Part shown: piece after piece, positions 36,695 through 47,200 of the stretch | Numbering within the stretch: the stretch's first letter is position 1 | Layout of the letters: each line of letters opens with the position of its first letter | From: Balneolales bacterium ANBcel1 | GTDB lineage: Bacteria; Bacteroidota; Rhodothermia; Balneolales; Natronogracilivirgulaceae | Direction of reading: 5' to 3' | Length of the DNA: 64,000 nucleotides | NCBI GenBank assembly: GCA_029688905.1 | Contig: JARULB010000004.1 | Location: forward strand, 310,001 to 374,000 | Translations under genes and position numbers: made by a program | Notes under the pieces: model-generated | Database searches by the model: none | The model's input: the letters and a program-made list of their open reading frames with translations, nothing else | What the model was told of the DNA's origin: nothing

Positions 36695-38698
36695 ATGATT
36701 CGTCACAAGGCTCCTCCCCTGCCTATCCCGGCTCTTGCCCTTGCACTATTTTTCCCCGTTTTATTGCTTGCTGTGACAACGGCCCCGGCCCATGCCCAAT
36801 CACGGCCTGCATTTCTGGAGGAAGGGGTCACCTATCTCTGGCCTACCAACGCCAGCCGCTACATGTCATCTTCATTCGGTGAAACCAGGGCGGCCCATTT
36901 TCATGCCGCCATGGATATCGGAACCTGGGGCCATGAGGGGCATCCGGTTTACGCTACACGGGACGGTGTACTGCACCGCGTGGCGGTGGGTCCGGTCGGA
37001 TACGGCAACGTGATCTATCTGCGGCACGATGACAACACGATTTCCCTCTACGCTCATCTGAAGGACTTTCATCCGGAGATACGCGCGGTGGTCGATTCCC
37101 TCCGAATGAAACAGTACCAGTTTAAATTCGACCGGAATATGGAGGAGTTCGGTATAGCGTTCCGGCGCGGGCAGCACATCGGCTGGACCGGCTCCACCGG
37201 GGTTGGTCCGCCCCATCTCCATTTTGAACTCCGTACGCCCGGCGGCAAGCCGTTCAATCCGCTGCTTGCCGGTATCCGGATCGAAGATACCATCCCCCCG
37301 CAGTTTTCAGAACTGGCTATTGAGCCGCTTTCGCCCGGCAGCAGCATCAACGGACAAACGCACATCCACCGCAAAACGCCGGTCCGACGAGACGGAATCT
37401 ATCATTTTGGTACGGTAACGGTGGAAGGCGAGGTTGGTCTAGCTGCGGATGTCTTTGACCGGGCCAACGCCTCAAATAACGTCCATGCCGTATACGAACT
37501 TGAAATGCGGGTCAACGGAGAACGCCTGTTTCATTCCAGAGCGGACAGCTTTTCCTACGGGCAGGCGCGCCAGATGTTTATTGACCGGGTTTTCCCCATC
37601 CTGCATACGGAGCGCAAGGGACTCCAGCGGCTGTACATACACCGTGGCAACACCCTTCCTTTCTATTCAGAGATCGCCGGGCACGACGGACGCCTGCGCC
37701 TTCCGGCCGGGACCCACAATGTGCGCATTGCCGCCTCCGATTATTTTGGGAACCGCTCCACAGCCCGTCTGATCCTGCACGTGGAAGAGCCGACAGAAAC
37801 CCTTACGGAGCACATCACAGCCAGGGTGCCCTTCGACACCCCTTCCGGAATACCGGTTCCACCGTTGATGGCCCCGGAAGCTGTTTACTGGCACAAAAAC
37901 TGGATGATGCCGCCAGAGTCATCATCACCCGACGACACCCTGTCACAATGGCGCATTCGGCCTGTGGGCTCATTTGAAGCGGAACGCGACGGATTTACAT
38001 CCGGCCGCTACGGTCTGCCGCTTGATGTCTCTGAGCGCATGGAGCTGTCCGGTGGCGGAGCGGCATGGACCATGCACCGCATCATGCCCGGCTACCCGGT
38101 ATCAGTTCTGCATGATGCAATGCGGCTAAAGGTAACGTTTCCCTCCCGGGCGTTCTTCGCGCCGGTGACGGTCGGCCTGGCGGGTACGCACACCGCCTTC
38201 AGCCTGTATCCCGCATCCGAACCGCTCAATCAGCCGGCCACCGTACGCATCCTGCTGGACCGGAAGCAGGCGGCCACGACGGGAATCGGCCTGTACCGGA
38301 CACATCCGCGAACCGGAAAACCGGTACACATCAGCTCCTTCATCGATATCCGCAACCATGCCCTGGTGGGTGAACTCAATGCCCCCGGAGACTACTACCT
38401 TGCCGCAGATTCACTGGCTCCCGAAATATCCGATCCGAAAATCGGGCGGTGGCGCCACACTGGCAAGGCGTTTGTGACGGTCACCGTGACGGACGAACTG
38501 TCGGGCATTGACCATCGGTCGGCCGAGTTTTATGTAAACGGGGAACGCGGAATCGCGGAATACGACCCCGAAAAGGATCTTCTGCGGTATCACCACCCGG
38601 ACTTCACCCCTCGTGAAGAAAACGACATAACAGTGCGCATCCGCGACCGGGCCGGGAATTTGGCCGAAAAAACGTTTTCCGGTGTCGCCGGGCAGTGA
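36695..38698 (+). CDS. Secreted M23-family metallopeptidase
   Basis: This 667-residue exported protein has a hydrophobic signal segment (about 11-33, ending AHAQ). The lysostaphin-type M23 domain follows: HFHAAMD gives zinc ligands His70 and Asp74, YAHL gives His121, and GPPHLHFELR gives His174 and His176, so the site is complete. The remaining ~480 residues are beta-rich, with Ig-like segments near the end (FVTVTVTDELSGIDHRSAEF). It probably cuts or binds peptidoglycan cross-links. It follows the FAH-family gene by 27 bp and is convergent with ridA. Confidence 0.88.
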   Translation: MIRHKAPPLPIPALALALFFPVLLLAVTTAPAHAQSRPAFLEEGVTYLWPTNASRYMSSSFGETRAAHFHAAMDIGTWGHEGHPVYATRDGVLHRVAVGPVGYGNVIYLRHDDNTISLYAHLKDFHPEIRAVVDSLRMKQYQFKFDRNMEEFGIAFRRGQHIGWTGSTGVGPPHLHFELRTPGGKPFNPLLAGIRIEDTIPPQFSELAIEPLSPGSSINGQTHIHRKTPVRRDGIYHFGTVTVEGEVGLAADVFDRANASNNVHAVYELEMRVNGERLFHSRADSFSYGQARQMFIDRVFPILHTERKGLQRLYIHRGNTLPFYSEIAGHDGRLRLPAGTHNVRIAASDYFGNRSTARLILHVEEPTETLTEHITARVPFDTPSGIPVPPLMAPEAVYWHKNWMMPPESSSPDDTLSQWRIRPVGSFEAERDGFTSGRYGLPLDVSERMELSGGGAAWTMHRIMPGYPVSVLHDAMRLKVTFPSRAFFAPVTVGLAGTHTAFSLYPASEPLNQPATVRILLDRKQAATTGIGLYRTHPRTGKPVHISSFIDIRNHALVGELNAPGDYYLAADSLAPEISDPKIGRWRHTGKAFVTVTVTDELSGIDHRSAEFYVNGERGIAEYDPEKDLLRYHHPDFTPREENDITVRIRDRAGNLAEKTFSGVAGQ

Positions 38699-38761
38699 CA
38701 CTGGCCAGGTGAGTCAAGCGTGTTCCCCGATATTGCCTCCGCCTGGTGGCAGCGGCACACT

Positions 38762-39142
38762 CTATACGTGCGCGATGCAACTCACTTCCACCCGCGCCCC
38801 CTTTGGAAGCGCCGCCACGGCAACGGCCTCCCGAGCCGGAGCCTCTTCGGAGAAATAGCGGCCATACACCTCATTAACTGCCGCAAACTCTTTCATGTCA
38901 ATCAGGTAGATAGTACATTTCAACACGCGGTCCCAGTCCGATCCGGCTGCTTTCAGCACCTCTCCAAGATTGACCATCACCTGCTCCATCTGCCCGGCAG
39001 TGTCGGATTCTGAAAGTTCTCCGGTTTCCGGATTCAGGCCAATCTGGCCCGAGCAGAACACCAGCCGGTCAAATACGGAGGCCTGGCTGTAGGGCCCGAT
39101 GGCCGCAGGTGCATTCCTCGTTGAGATGAGTTTTATGGACAT
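38762..39142 (-). CDS. RidA-family deaminase
   Basis: This protein of about 126 residues belongs to the Rid/YjgF group, which hydrolyses reactive enamine/imine intermediates to keto acids and ammonia. TRNAPAAIGPYSQA, FCSGQIGLNPETGEL and ARVEVSCIAHV are conserved, and the catalytic arginine is in the REAVAV-to-GARVEVS region. An in-frame upstream start would add 14 residues, but the ATG at 39142 fits the family. The 3' end is convergent with the M23 gene. Confidence 0.92.
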   Translation of the reverse strand: MSIKLISTRNAPAAIGPYSQASVFDRLVFCSGQIGLNPETGELSESDTAGQMEQVMVNLGEVLKAAGSDWDRVLKCTIYLIDMKEFAAVNEVYGRYFSEEAPAREAVAVAALPKGARVEVSCIAHV

Positions 39143-39543
39143 AATGTAGATCCTCTTTATGCGTTGAAGTTGCGGAAGCGTCAAGCTATCCTTACTTTAG
39201 GTGCATGTTTTCCGGGTGCCTTCAGAGATACCAGGTCATGTCTGCTATAACCATCACATGTCCTGATTTGTATTCCGAATGCACTGTCGCAGTATCCCGA
39301 TACGATATAGATTCCATTTTTTAAAAAAAACAGATGATTTGCCCATGGAGAAACTACCGGCCAGGCCACTTCTGAAAGGTCTCGGGCCTGTCATCTTCTA
39401 CTTTCAATCAGAAAAACAACCAGATGAACCGAAGGTCGCGAAGCGCTATGAACATGACCGGGCTGGCGGCGGGACACACAAGCGCATGATTAAAACCGGT
39501 CATGTCATTCTATCTAACATTATAAATCTGAAATTTTAAACAG
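39143..39543. other. 400-bp divergent intergenic region
   Basis: This region separates ridA from the TPR lipoprotein gene. It contains poly-A/poly-T stretches (around 39318-39330) and small ORFs on both strands that overlap each other (for example 39279-39539 plus and 39181-39369 minus). Neither has a recognisable domain, so I do not call genes here. Confidence 0.4.
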
Positions 39544-40872
39544 ATGAAAAAAAACCTTTACCCACAACTACTGATCGTCGCTTTTACAGCATTTCTGGTT
39601 TGGTCGTGTGCTCCTGACCCGCATATTGAGTCGGCGAGACTGGCACTTGCCCAGGGTGATTTTGAGGAGGTGATTGCCGCCGCGCAGGAAGCAATTGACG
39701 CAGATCCCGAGAATGCCAATGCCTATTACTACATGGGTGTCGCCTACGCCTCCATTGCCAGCAACAATCCTCCGGAAGAGCGGCTTGAAGACTACGAACG
39801 GGCCCGCGAATATCTGGAACAGGCCCGGCAAATGTATGCCGAACAGGGTATCAGTAACGACGAGGCCGAGAACCTGCCTGAAGTAATTTTTGAACTGTGG
39901 GCTTTCGAGCATAACTCAGGGATTCAGCCGCTGACCGACGACATTATCAGTTCTCATGAAGACTCTCTGATCCTGGCCCGTCACCACTTCCAGAATGCCA
40001 TCGCCATCAACCCGGACAGTTCCCAGTCCTACAGTCTGCTAGCCGAGGTCTACTTCGCCAAGGGTGATATGCAGGAGGCTGAGCGCCTGACCAGGACAAT
40101 TATTTATGACCTGGACGATGCCGACCTCTTCAACTACTACCGCCTTGCCCTCTATCTGATGGAGGATGATCGTGACGCCGAGGCCGTGGACATCCTTTAT
40201 GAAGCGCGGGAAATCTATCCGGACGAAATAGAAATTACCCAGGAGATTGCCAACGCCTACCTGCGGCTGGGAAGGACCGATGAAGCCTTGGAAGTGGTAC
40301 GTGAGCTGATGGAGCAAGATCCCGAAAATCCGCAGTACCGGCTGGTATATGCCACCCAGATATATCAGATGGTTCAGGAGCTGGACGATCAGATCCGAAG
40401 CCTGCATGACGATGTGTATGACATAAGTGCGGAAATTCGTGAGCGAGCACGTTCCCAGGAAATTGATGAAGCCGAGATGAATGCCATGTCCCAGGAAATT
40501 GAAGACAAACTTGCCCAAGCGGATGAGCTTATCGAGGAGTCTTTCCGGTTTTCCGATGAAGCGGAAGAACAGTTGCTGATCGCCCTGGAAAGCGAGCCGG
40601 AAAACCCCGACATTCACTCCACGTTGGGTATTGTCTACCAGAACAGAGCCGCCATATACCAGGACAAGCGCAACATGAGTGAAGATGTTGACGAAGCCGA
40701 GGAGTTTGACGCGATGGCCCGGAAATATCTGGAGCGTGCGCTCCCCCATTATGAGAAAGCGGCCGAACTGGAGCCGGATGACCAGGAACACTGGATGTCG
40801 CTGTTCCGCGTGTATACCAACCTCGGAATGAATGAGAAAGCCGAGCATGCCCGCGAAAGGGCCGGCTTCTAA
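39544..40872 (+). CDS. TPR-repeat lipoprotein
   Basis: This 442-residue protein has a lipoprotein signal with lipobox FLVWSC (Cys22). Tetratricopeptide repeats follow from about residue 30 (LALAQGDFEEVIAAAQEAID, ANAYYYMGVAYASIA, SYSLLAEVYFAKGDMQEAER, AYLRLGRTDEALEVVREL) and near the end, separated by an acidic coiled-coil segment (about 275-340). It is probably a scaffold on the inner leaflet of the outer membrane or the outer leaflet of the inner one. No partner is indicated. A strong terminator ends the transcript. Confidence 0.85.
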   Translation: MKKNLYPQLLIVAFTAFLVWSCAPDPHIESARLALAQGDFEEVIAAAQEAIDADPENANAYYYMGVAYASIASNNPPEERLEDYERAREYLEQARQMYAEQGISNDEAENLPEVIFELWAFEHNSGIQPLTDDIISSHEDSLILARHHFQNAIAINPDSSQSYSLLAEVYFAKGDMQEAERLTRTIIYDLDDADLFNYYRLALYLMEDDRDAEAVDILYEAREIYPDEIEITQEIANAYLRLGRTDEALEVVRELMEQDPENPQYRLVYATQIYQMVQELDDQIRSLHDDVYDISAEIRERARSQEIDEAEMNAMSQEIEDKLAQADELIEESFRFSDEAEEQLLIALESEPENPDIHSTLGIVYQNRAAIYQDKRNMSEDVDEAEEFDAMARKYLERALPHYEKAAELEPDDQEHWMSLFRVYTNLGMNEKAEHARERAGF

Positions 40873-40909
40873 CTACCCTGCCGAACACCGGCAGCATGGT
40901 TTCCTATTG

Positions 40910-40944
40910 AAAGCTCCGCAACGTTTCTGCGGAGCTTTTTTTTT
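40910..40944 (+). terminator. Intrinsic terminator after the TPR lipoprotein gene
   Basis: AAAGCTCCGCA (40910-40920) pairs exactly with TGCGGAGCTTT (40928-40938), followed by a nine-base T-run (40936-40944). It shares the arms of the rpmA terminator. Confidence 0.9.
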
Positions 40945-41026
40945 GCATCACGCCTGAACCCCTGACGAATTCCGGGAACATATCCCAAAGCCTCCCTAAT
41001 CACGAAACTCCATAACTCCCCTTTTC

Positions 41027-42178
41027 ATGCGCTTCAACACCAAAACGATCCACGCCGGACAACATCCCGAAGAGACTTCGGGCGCTGTAATGCCTCCGGT
41101 CTTTTTTACGTCAACATACGCCCAGGAAGCACCAAACAGACACAAAGGGCATGAATATGCACGGGTGACCAACCCCACGCGCACCGCATTTGAAAAACTT
41201 CTGGCCGGACTGGAAGAGGCGGACCATGCATGCGCTTTTGCTTCCGGCTGCGCCGCCATGGATGCATTGCTCAAGAGGTTGCGTCCCGGTGACCATGTCA
41301 TTGCTACCAATGATATTTACGGCGGCTCCTACCGGCTCTTCACCCAGGTGTTTGAACCGTACGGCATCCGTTTCAGCTTTATCGATATGGGCTCGGTGGC
41401 TTCGGTAAGAGAGGCCATCACACCGCAAACCCGGATGCTTTGGATCGAAACCCCTACCAATCCGCTGCTGAACCTGGTTGATATTGCGACACTCTCCCGG
41501 GAAGCAGGTAAACGCAATATCCTCACGGTGGTCGACAATACATTTGCCTCGCCCGCTCTGCAAAAACCGTTGCTGCTTGGCGCCGACGCGGTAGTCCACT
41601 CGACAACAAAATACATCGGCGGCCACTCCGACCTCATCGGCGGTGCCGTCTGCACCAGCAACAGTGAGATTCTCGATAACCTGCTCTTCCAGACCAAGAC
41701 CACCGGCGCCGTTCCGGGTCCGATGGATTGCTACCTGGCATTGCGCGGAGTCAAAACCCTCGGCCTTCGCATGGAGCGTTCGTGCCATAACGCCCGCGTT
41801 CTGGCCGATTTCCTGGCCGATCACCCCGACGTTGCCGAAGTCCGGTACCCCGGCCATACGGGTCACCCCGGTCACGAAATCGCGCGCGCACAAATGAGTG
41901 ATTTCGGCGGAATGGTCTCTTTCAGCCTGAAAAAGGACGACACCGGGCACGCGCACGCCTTTATGAGCAGTACCCGGATCTTTACACTTGCCGAAAGCCT
42001 TGGAGGCGTGGAGTCGCTGATCAGCCATCCGGCCAGCATGACCCACGCGTCCATCCCCAAAGAAGAGCGGGAAGCGGCCGGCCTGAATGACTCGCTCATC
42101 CGGCTCTCCGTCGGCATAGAGGATGCCGAAGACCTGGTCGAAGACCTCCAATCCGCTTTCCGGAACATTTCCGTTTGA
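41027..42178 (+). CDS. Cystathionine gamma-synthase-family PLP enzyme
   Basis: This 383-residue fold-type I enzyme has FNTKTIHAGQHPEETSGAV, the FASGCAAMDALL cofactor-binding loop, TVVDNTFASPALQKPL with Asp170 and the Schiff-base Lys195 in HSTTKYIGGHSDLIGG. The length and sequence suit cystathionine gamma-synthase (MetB) or gamma-lyase; the motifs do not separate the two. A role in methionine/cysteine interconversion is likely. The start ATG follows a terminator by about 80 bp. Confidence 0.9.
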   Translation: MRFNTKTIHAGQHPEETSGAVMPPVFFTSTYAQEAPNRHKGHEYARVTNPTRTAFEKLLAGLEEADHACAFASGCAAMDALLKRLRPGDHVIATNDIYGGSYRLFTQVFEPYGIRFSFIDMGSVASVREAITPQTRMLWIETPTNPLLNLVDIATLSREAGKRNILTVVDNTFASPALQKPLLLGADAVVHSTTKYIGGHSDLIGGAVCTSNSEILDNLLFQTKTTGAVPGPMDCYLALRGVKTLGLRMERSCHNARVLADFLADHPDVAEVRYPGHTGHPGHEIARAQMSDFGGMVSFSLKKDDTGHAHAFMSSTRIFTLAESLGGVESLISHPASMTHASIPKEEREAAGLNDSLIRLSVGIEDAEDLVEDLQSAFRNISV

Positions 42179-42250
42179 CGCCGTTTTTCGGATTCCTCCG
42201 CCATCGACACTGTGGATGATATCCGCCCTGTTTTTCGTATCTTTCACATC

Positions 42251-42769
42251 ATGCGCACCCGTTTATTCCCAGGCCTCCTGCTTGTACTCATCCCCCTGAT
42301 GGCCGGATGCATAAACCCTTTTGCGCCCGGTGAGGTGGAGGGGGATCCGGTGGCCGACCTGCTGGGGGACCCATCCACCATAGAAGGGTTTTATACCCGC
42401 TTCCAAAAAGCCTATGAACTGCGCGATACCTCTCTGTATGGCCCGCTGATCCACTCCGACTTCACCTTCACCTTCCGGGATTTTGAGATCAACGAAGACC
42501 GTACCTGGGACCGGCCCGAAGAGATGAGAAGAACACACAGCATGTTCATGAATACCCATGACATCACCCTGCAGTGGAACAATATCCTGCGGGAAACCAT
42601 CTTCGACGACAGGACGCGGGTCCGCATTGAACGGGTTTTCAATTTACGGCTTGTGGACAGCGGCTCACAAACCTTCCGGGCCAACGGCATCGCCAGTTTT
42701 GAACTGACCCGATCAGACAGTACCGAGAACTGGCGGCTCATCAGGTGGAGGGATGAATCCGACATATAG
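42251..42769 (+). CDS. NTF2-like lipoprotein of unknown function
   Basis: This protein of about 172 residues has a lipoprotein signal with LIPLMAGC as the lipobox. The mature part begins with a proline/acidic linker and continues with FYTRFQKAYELRDTSLYGPL, IHSDFTFTFRD and a set of alternating strands ending WRLIRWRDESD, resembling NTF2/SnoaL-like folds. An upstream in-frame start at 42212 would add 13 residues before the signal; the ATG at 42251 is preferred. No ligand is evident. Confidence 0.7.
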   Translation: MRTRLFPGLLLVLIPLMAGCINPFAPGEVEGDPVADLLGDPSTIEGFYTRFQKAYELRDTSLYGPLIHSDFTFTFRDFEINEDRTWDRPEEMRRTHSMFMNTHDITLQWNNILRETIFDDRTRVRIERVFNLRLVDSGSQTFRANGIASFELTRSDSTENWRLIRWRDESDI

Positions 42770-42814
42770 AACGCCCGAAACTAAATGCTACTTTTCTGAA
42801 GAAAGGAACACCTT

Positions 42815-43993
42815 ATGAAGCATGTAGTAATCATTGACGCTCTGCGTACCCCCATCGGCTCTTTCGGAGGCCGGTTCAAATCCATGACTGCGCCGCAGCT
42901 GGCTTCGGTCACCATCGGCGCGCTGTATAAAAACAACAGCCTCAATCCCGATGTCATAGACGAGGTGATTATGGGGAACGCGTTACCGGCAGGTGTGGGT
43001 CAGGGTCCGGCCAGACAGGCGGCTCTCCTTGCAGGGCTGAGGGACACCATCCCCTGCTCAACGGTCAATCAGGTATGCGCTTCCGGGATGAAGGCGGTGA
43101 TGACAGCCGCGCGCCAGATCGCATGCGGCGATGCCAATGTGATGGTCGCCGGGGGCATGGAGAGTATGAGCAACGTGCCCTATTACCAGCCGGGAGCACG
43201 GTTCGGTACCACTCTTGGCCATTCGGAATTGCAGGACGGAATTATTCGGGATGCGCTCCAGGATCCCTTCAAAAAATGGCAGACGGGAAATGCGGCGGAG
43301 CTGTGTGCGCAAACCCATGAAATCAGCCGTCAGGAACAGGATGAATACGCCGAAGCGTCGTACCGTAAAGCGCAGGCGGCACAGGATCAGGGGGCTTTCG
43401 CTGCCGAAATCACGTCGGTAAAAATCCGCAACCGCAGGGGAGATGCGGAGGTGATCATCCAGGATGAGGAACCCGGTCGCCTGGATGTCGCCGATATCGC
43501 GCGTAAAGGTCCGGCCTGGCAGAAAAACGGTACGGTAACTTCCGCCAACTCGGCTGCCATGGGCGATGGCGCGGCCGCGCTGCTTCTGATGAGCGAAGAA
43601 GCGGCCTCGGAACACGGACTTGCGCCATTGGCGCGAATTGCCGGCCAGGCTGCCTGCGCCGGTCCGGCGGCGGAATACCTTACAGCTCCCTCAAAAGCCA
43701 TCGAACTGGCGGCACAACGGGTCGGGACCACACCGCGCGAAATCGATATCTATGAGCTGCATGAGCCCTTTGCCGTTTCGTTACCGGCCAATATCCGTCT
43801 GCTTGACATCGAACCCTCTGTTGTAAACCTCCATGGCGGGGCTGTCAGTTTGGGAAATCCCGTTGGGTGCTCCGGGGCCCGGGTTCTGGTGAGTTTGCTG
43901 CATTCCATGATCCGTCATGAGAAAAAACGGGGCTGCGGAGCTGTTTCCGCTGCAGGAGGGGATGCTGCAGCCATGGTACTGGAGCGTTTTTGA
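42815..43993 (+). CDS. Thiolase-family protein with altered catalytic residues
   Basis: This 392-residue protein aligns along its whole length with acetyl-CoA acetyltransferases. The nucleophile region VNQVCASGMKAVM keeps Cys88, and GGMESMSNVPYY, NSAAMGDGAAALLLM and NLHGGAVSLG are present. However, the catalytic positions, numbered as in the Zoogloea enzyme, are changed: the NEAF Asn316 is His (ELHEPF), the GHP His348 is Asn (SLGNPVGCSGAR), and the CxGGG Cys378 is Ser (AVSAAGGD). It may be a thiolase of altered mechanism, a weak condensing/cleaving enzyme, or a CoA-binding pseudoenzyme. It follows the small lipoprotein gene by 45 bp. Confidence 0.8.
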   Translation: MKHVVIIDALRTPIGSFGGRFKSMTAPQLASVTIGALYKNNSLNPDVIDEVIMGNALPAGVGQGPARQAALLAGLRDTIPCSTVNQVCASGMKAVMTAARQIACGDANVMVAGGMESMSNVPYYQPGARFGTTLGHSELQDGIIRDALQDPFKKWQTGNAAELCAQTHEISRQEQDEYAEASYRKAQAAQDQGAFAAEITSVKIRNRRGDAEVIIQDEEPGRLDVADIARKGPAWQKNGTVTSANSAAMGDGAAALLLMSEEAASEHGLAPLARIAGQAACAGPAAEYLTAPSKAIELAAQRVGTTPREIDIYELHEPFAVSLPANIRLLDIEPSVVNLHGGAVSLGNPVGCSGARVLVSLLHSMIRHEKKRGCGAVSAAGGDAAAMVLERF

Positions 43994-44002
43994 CACAGCG
44001 CA

Positions 44003-44026
44003 GGCAGACGGGTGCCGCCGTCCGCC
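44003..44026 (+). terminator. Possible terminator hairpin after the thiolase gene
   Basis: GGCAGACGG (44003-44011) pairs with CCGTCCGCC (44018-44026) with one A-C mismatch and a loop of six bases, 10 bp after the thiolase stop. There is no T-run. Confidence 0.3.
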
Positions 44027-44295
44027 GATATGTTACCATTCCACTGCGAGCGACTGAGCAAAAACATGTCCGATTGATTGACATTATGTTTACATGGATG
44101 TAACTTAGCTGTTAATCTATCATTTCAAATACTATTGCCTATTGTGTTAATGGTTACTGAAGCCGCTTAAAAGCGGAATATCAATGTCTGATATCTGTTC
44201 GTTTCACCAATGATAACATAAGGTGAGCATCTGCAACAGAATCGGTTCATTCCTTTTGCCCCAAGAAAATTCTGTAACCCGGTTGATCTCCGACA
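44027..44295 (+). promoter_or_regulatory. porU promoter and leader region
   Basis: ATTG (44077-44080), a 20-bp spacer and TAACTTAG (44101-44108) fit a Bacteroidota-type promoter. TTGACA-N17-TAACTT also fits a sigma-70 layout over the same bases. The leader to the porU ATG would be about 180 nt and has two small hairpins, CCGCTT/AAGCGG (44163-44176) and ATATCA/TGATAT (44178-44194). No gene is visible in this stretch. Confidence 0.4.
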
Positions 44296-47200
44296 ATGGC
44301 AATTCGTAATTCGTCACTGGTTCTGCTTTCAGGATGGTTTATGCTCCTGGTGGTCGTTGCTTCCGCAAGCGGGCAGAGTTTCCGTGCCGTAAGCAAAACG
44401 GCCGAGTTCACCGAATACGAGTATCGCAACGACAACCTGGCCATCGGCTCGCCGAAATACCTGATGGCTCCCTGGCGTGACGGTAGTGCCCGCTACCGTG
44501 TGATGGCGCAGGAAATTGTGCCCGTCACAGCAGACTCAAGCCAGATGCATTATGCGAAGAACGCGGAATTTTTCCTGATCGCCGACCGGCGCAGTCCGGT
44601 TATCGAGATCGGCGAGCCCGGCCATACGCGAGGAGCATATCTGGCCCAGCTTACTGTCAATGTCTCCCGCCTTGCCGACAGAGACGCCGGAGCGTTTCAG
44701 GTTCTCCGGCACATGCGAATTCGCATCTATCATGAACAGGAAGAGTCCCGGGCGAGGCGGTCCGTTCACGAAACGGCACAGGTGCAGAGCAGCCCGCTTT
44801 CAAGTGGTGAGTGGTTTAAAATCCCCATCCCGGAAGATGATCTTTACGTACTTGACGCGGACTATCTTGATGCGCTTGGTGTGGATATTGCATCGATCGA
44901 CCCGAACCGGATCCAGATCTGGTCCACCAATGGCTACATTATTCCAAGTGCCAACAATGAACCCCGGTCGGAACTGACCCAGGTCAGGCGCATTGTGGAA
45001 GCCGAGTCCGGCAACAGTTTTGGGGAAAATGACCGGGTCATCTTTTACGCCAATGGCCCGAACCGGCATTTTCTGGATCAAACCGCCAACCGGTTCCAGC
45101 ATGAGCTGCACCCGTATGCCGCTACCAACTACGTCTTTTTGACGGTCGGTGACGAACCGGGCAAGCAGATGGTTTTGCGGACAGCTGAAGAGATCGGCTC
45201 CCCAACCCGGGAGGTCCGGCAGTTTCGGGATTTCCGCTGGCTGGAAGAGGACCTGGAAAAATCGGAGTCACGCATTAAATCGGGCCGTTACTGGTTCGGC
45301 CAACGCCTGGAACCGGCAAGAACCTCAACCATTTTCACCGACACGCTTGCCGGGTTTGTTGACGGGTCCGATCTCGAAGTTGAGCTTTCGATGGCTGCCA
45401 GGGCCCTTTCTACCTCCGGATTCCAGGTAATTGTCAACAATACCTCCCTGCCGCGGATCACTCTGCCGGGAATCTCGAGCTTCACCTCGGCCACCGGGGA
45501 ATCCGCCAGGGTGACCGAGAGACGCAACACGTTGTCCAGCGTAACCATTAATAACGATATTCTGCAGATTCGGGCCACCTACGAAAGCAATCAAAGCGAT
45601 GCCAGGGGCTGGGTGAACTGGATCCGGATCCGTGCCGACCGGCACCTTCAGGCACATGACGGAAAACTCCGGTTTCATCCTCCCGATGACAGCGACGGGA
45701 GCCCGGTGCGCTATCGCATCAGCGGTTTTGACAGCACACCCATCATCCTGGATGTGACCGACCCGGTATCCAACCCCGTGATGATTGAACCTCTTACCGA
45801 TGGCAACGAATATACCGCCGTCTATTACTCCGACCGCCACCGGCAGTTTTTTGCCGCCAGCAGATTCAAAACACCCCCGGCGGGCGAGGCGCTCTCCAAC
45901 CAGAACCTGAGAGATCCCGGAGTGTTTCCCGACTATGTAATCGTAACCGCGCCGATCTTCCTGCAACAGGCACAACGGCTGGCGGACTACCGGCAATCCC
46001 GAGACGGCCTGACTCCGGTCATCGTCACACAGGAACAGATTTTTAACGAGTTCAACGGTGGAGTGCCCGATGTTACCGCGATACGTGACTATCTGAAACA
46101 CCTGTACGACCGGGGCGCTGAATCCGGGCAGCAACGGCCGGAGTACCTGCTGCTGCTGGGCGATGCCACATACGACTTCAAGGGGGTCATACGAAATCCG
46201 GCCCTTCAAAACCATGTATTCACCTTCCAGAGCGAAGAATCCATCAACAGAACCTATTCGTACGCCAGTGACGACTACTTCGGCTTTTTGTCGGATGATG
46301 GCGGTACCTGGAGGGGACGTGAACTGGTTGATCTCGGAATCGGACGCCTCCCGGTCCAGACCCCGGACCAGGCCGACCTGCTCATCGACAAGATCAAGGT
46401 GTATGAAGACCCGAGAAACCGCGGTGACTGGAACAACCTGTTTACGTTTATTGCGGATGATGATATCGCCAGTCGGGGCAACGAGCGAGATTTGCATATT
46501 CTGAATGCCGACGGGACCGCCGATGTCATTGACAGGGATCTTACGGGAATCCGCCTGGATAAGATCTATCAGATCTCCTATCCCTCTGAAAACACCAGCG
46601 CGGGCGTACGGGTACCGCAGGCAACCCAGGCCATGATCGACCGCATCAATAACGGTACGCTGGTTTTCAACTTTTCGGGACACGGTTCCGAACAATTCCT
46701 GACCGATCAGCGGCTGTTCACCTCAGACGATATCAGCCGCCTGAATAACCGTAACCGGCTCAGTATAATGGTAACGGCCACCTGCTCATTCGGCCGTTAC
46801 GACAACACCGAGGAGCACTCGGGAGCGGAAAAGATGCTCCTCCATCCGGACGGTGGCCTCGTTGCCGCGCTCACAACCTCGCGTGTCGTGTTCACTTCAC
46901 CCAGCCCCACACACAGCAACTTCGGGCTCAATCGCGTATTAACCGAGGAGATGACACGCCGGGACGAGAACGGACGGCCGCAGCGCCTCGGCGACATCTT
47001 CCGGAATACCAAAATTACGCACATCGGTTCCAGCGACAATTCCCGAAGGTTTATCCTGCTCGGAGACCCCGCAATGCGCATAGGGCTACCCGAGTTCCGG
47101 GCAGAAGTAACACACATCAACGGAGAGGCGGTCCCGCAGGGAGATTCCCTGAATCATGAAAATGACCTGGATGATGCACAGATTCAGGCCGGCAACAGTT

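Noticed and set aside
39279-39539. 86-codon plus-strand open frame before the TPR lipoprotein gene
   Set aside because: It overlaps another small frame on the opposite strand, has no recognisable motif, and lies in an AT-rich promoter-like region.
41111-42247. 378-codon antisense frame opposite the cystathionine gamma-synthase-family gene
   Set aside because: Shadow of a clearly conserved PLP enzyme.
45325-46695. Long minus-strand open frame (456 codons) opposite porU
   Set aside because: It lies wholly opposite a well-supported gene, has no recognisable domain, and is explained by the codon bias of the sense gene.
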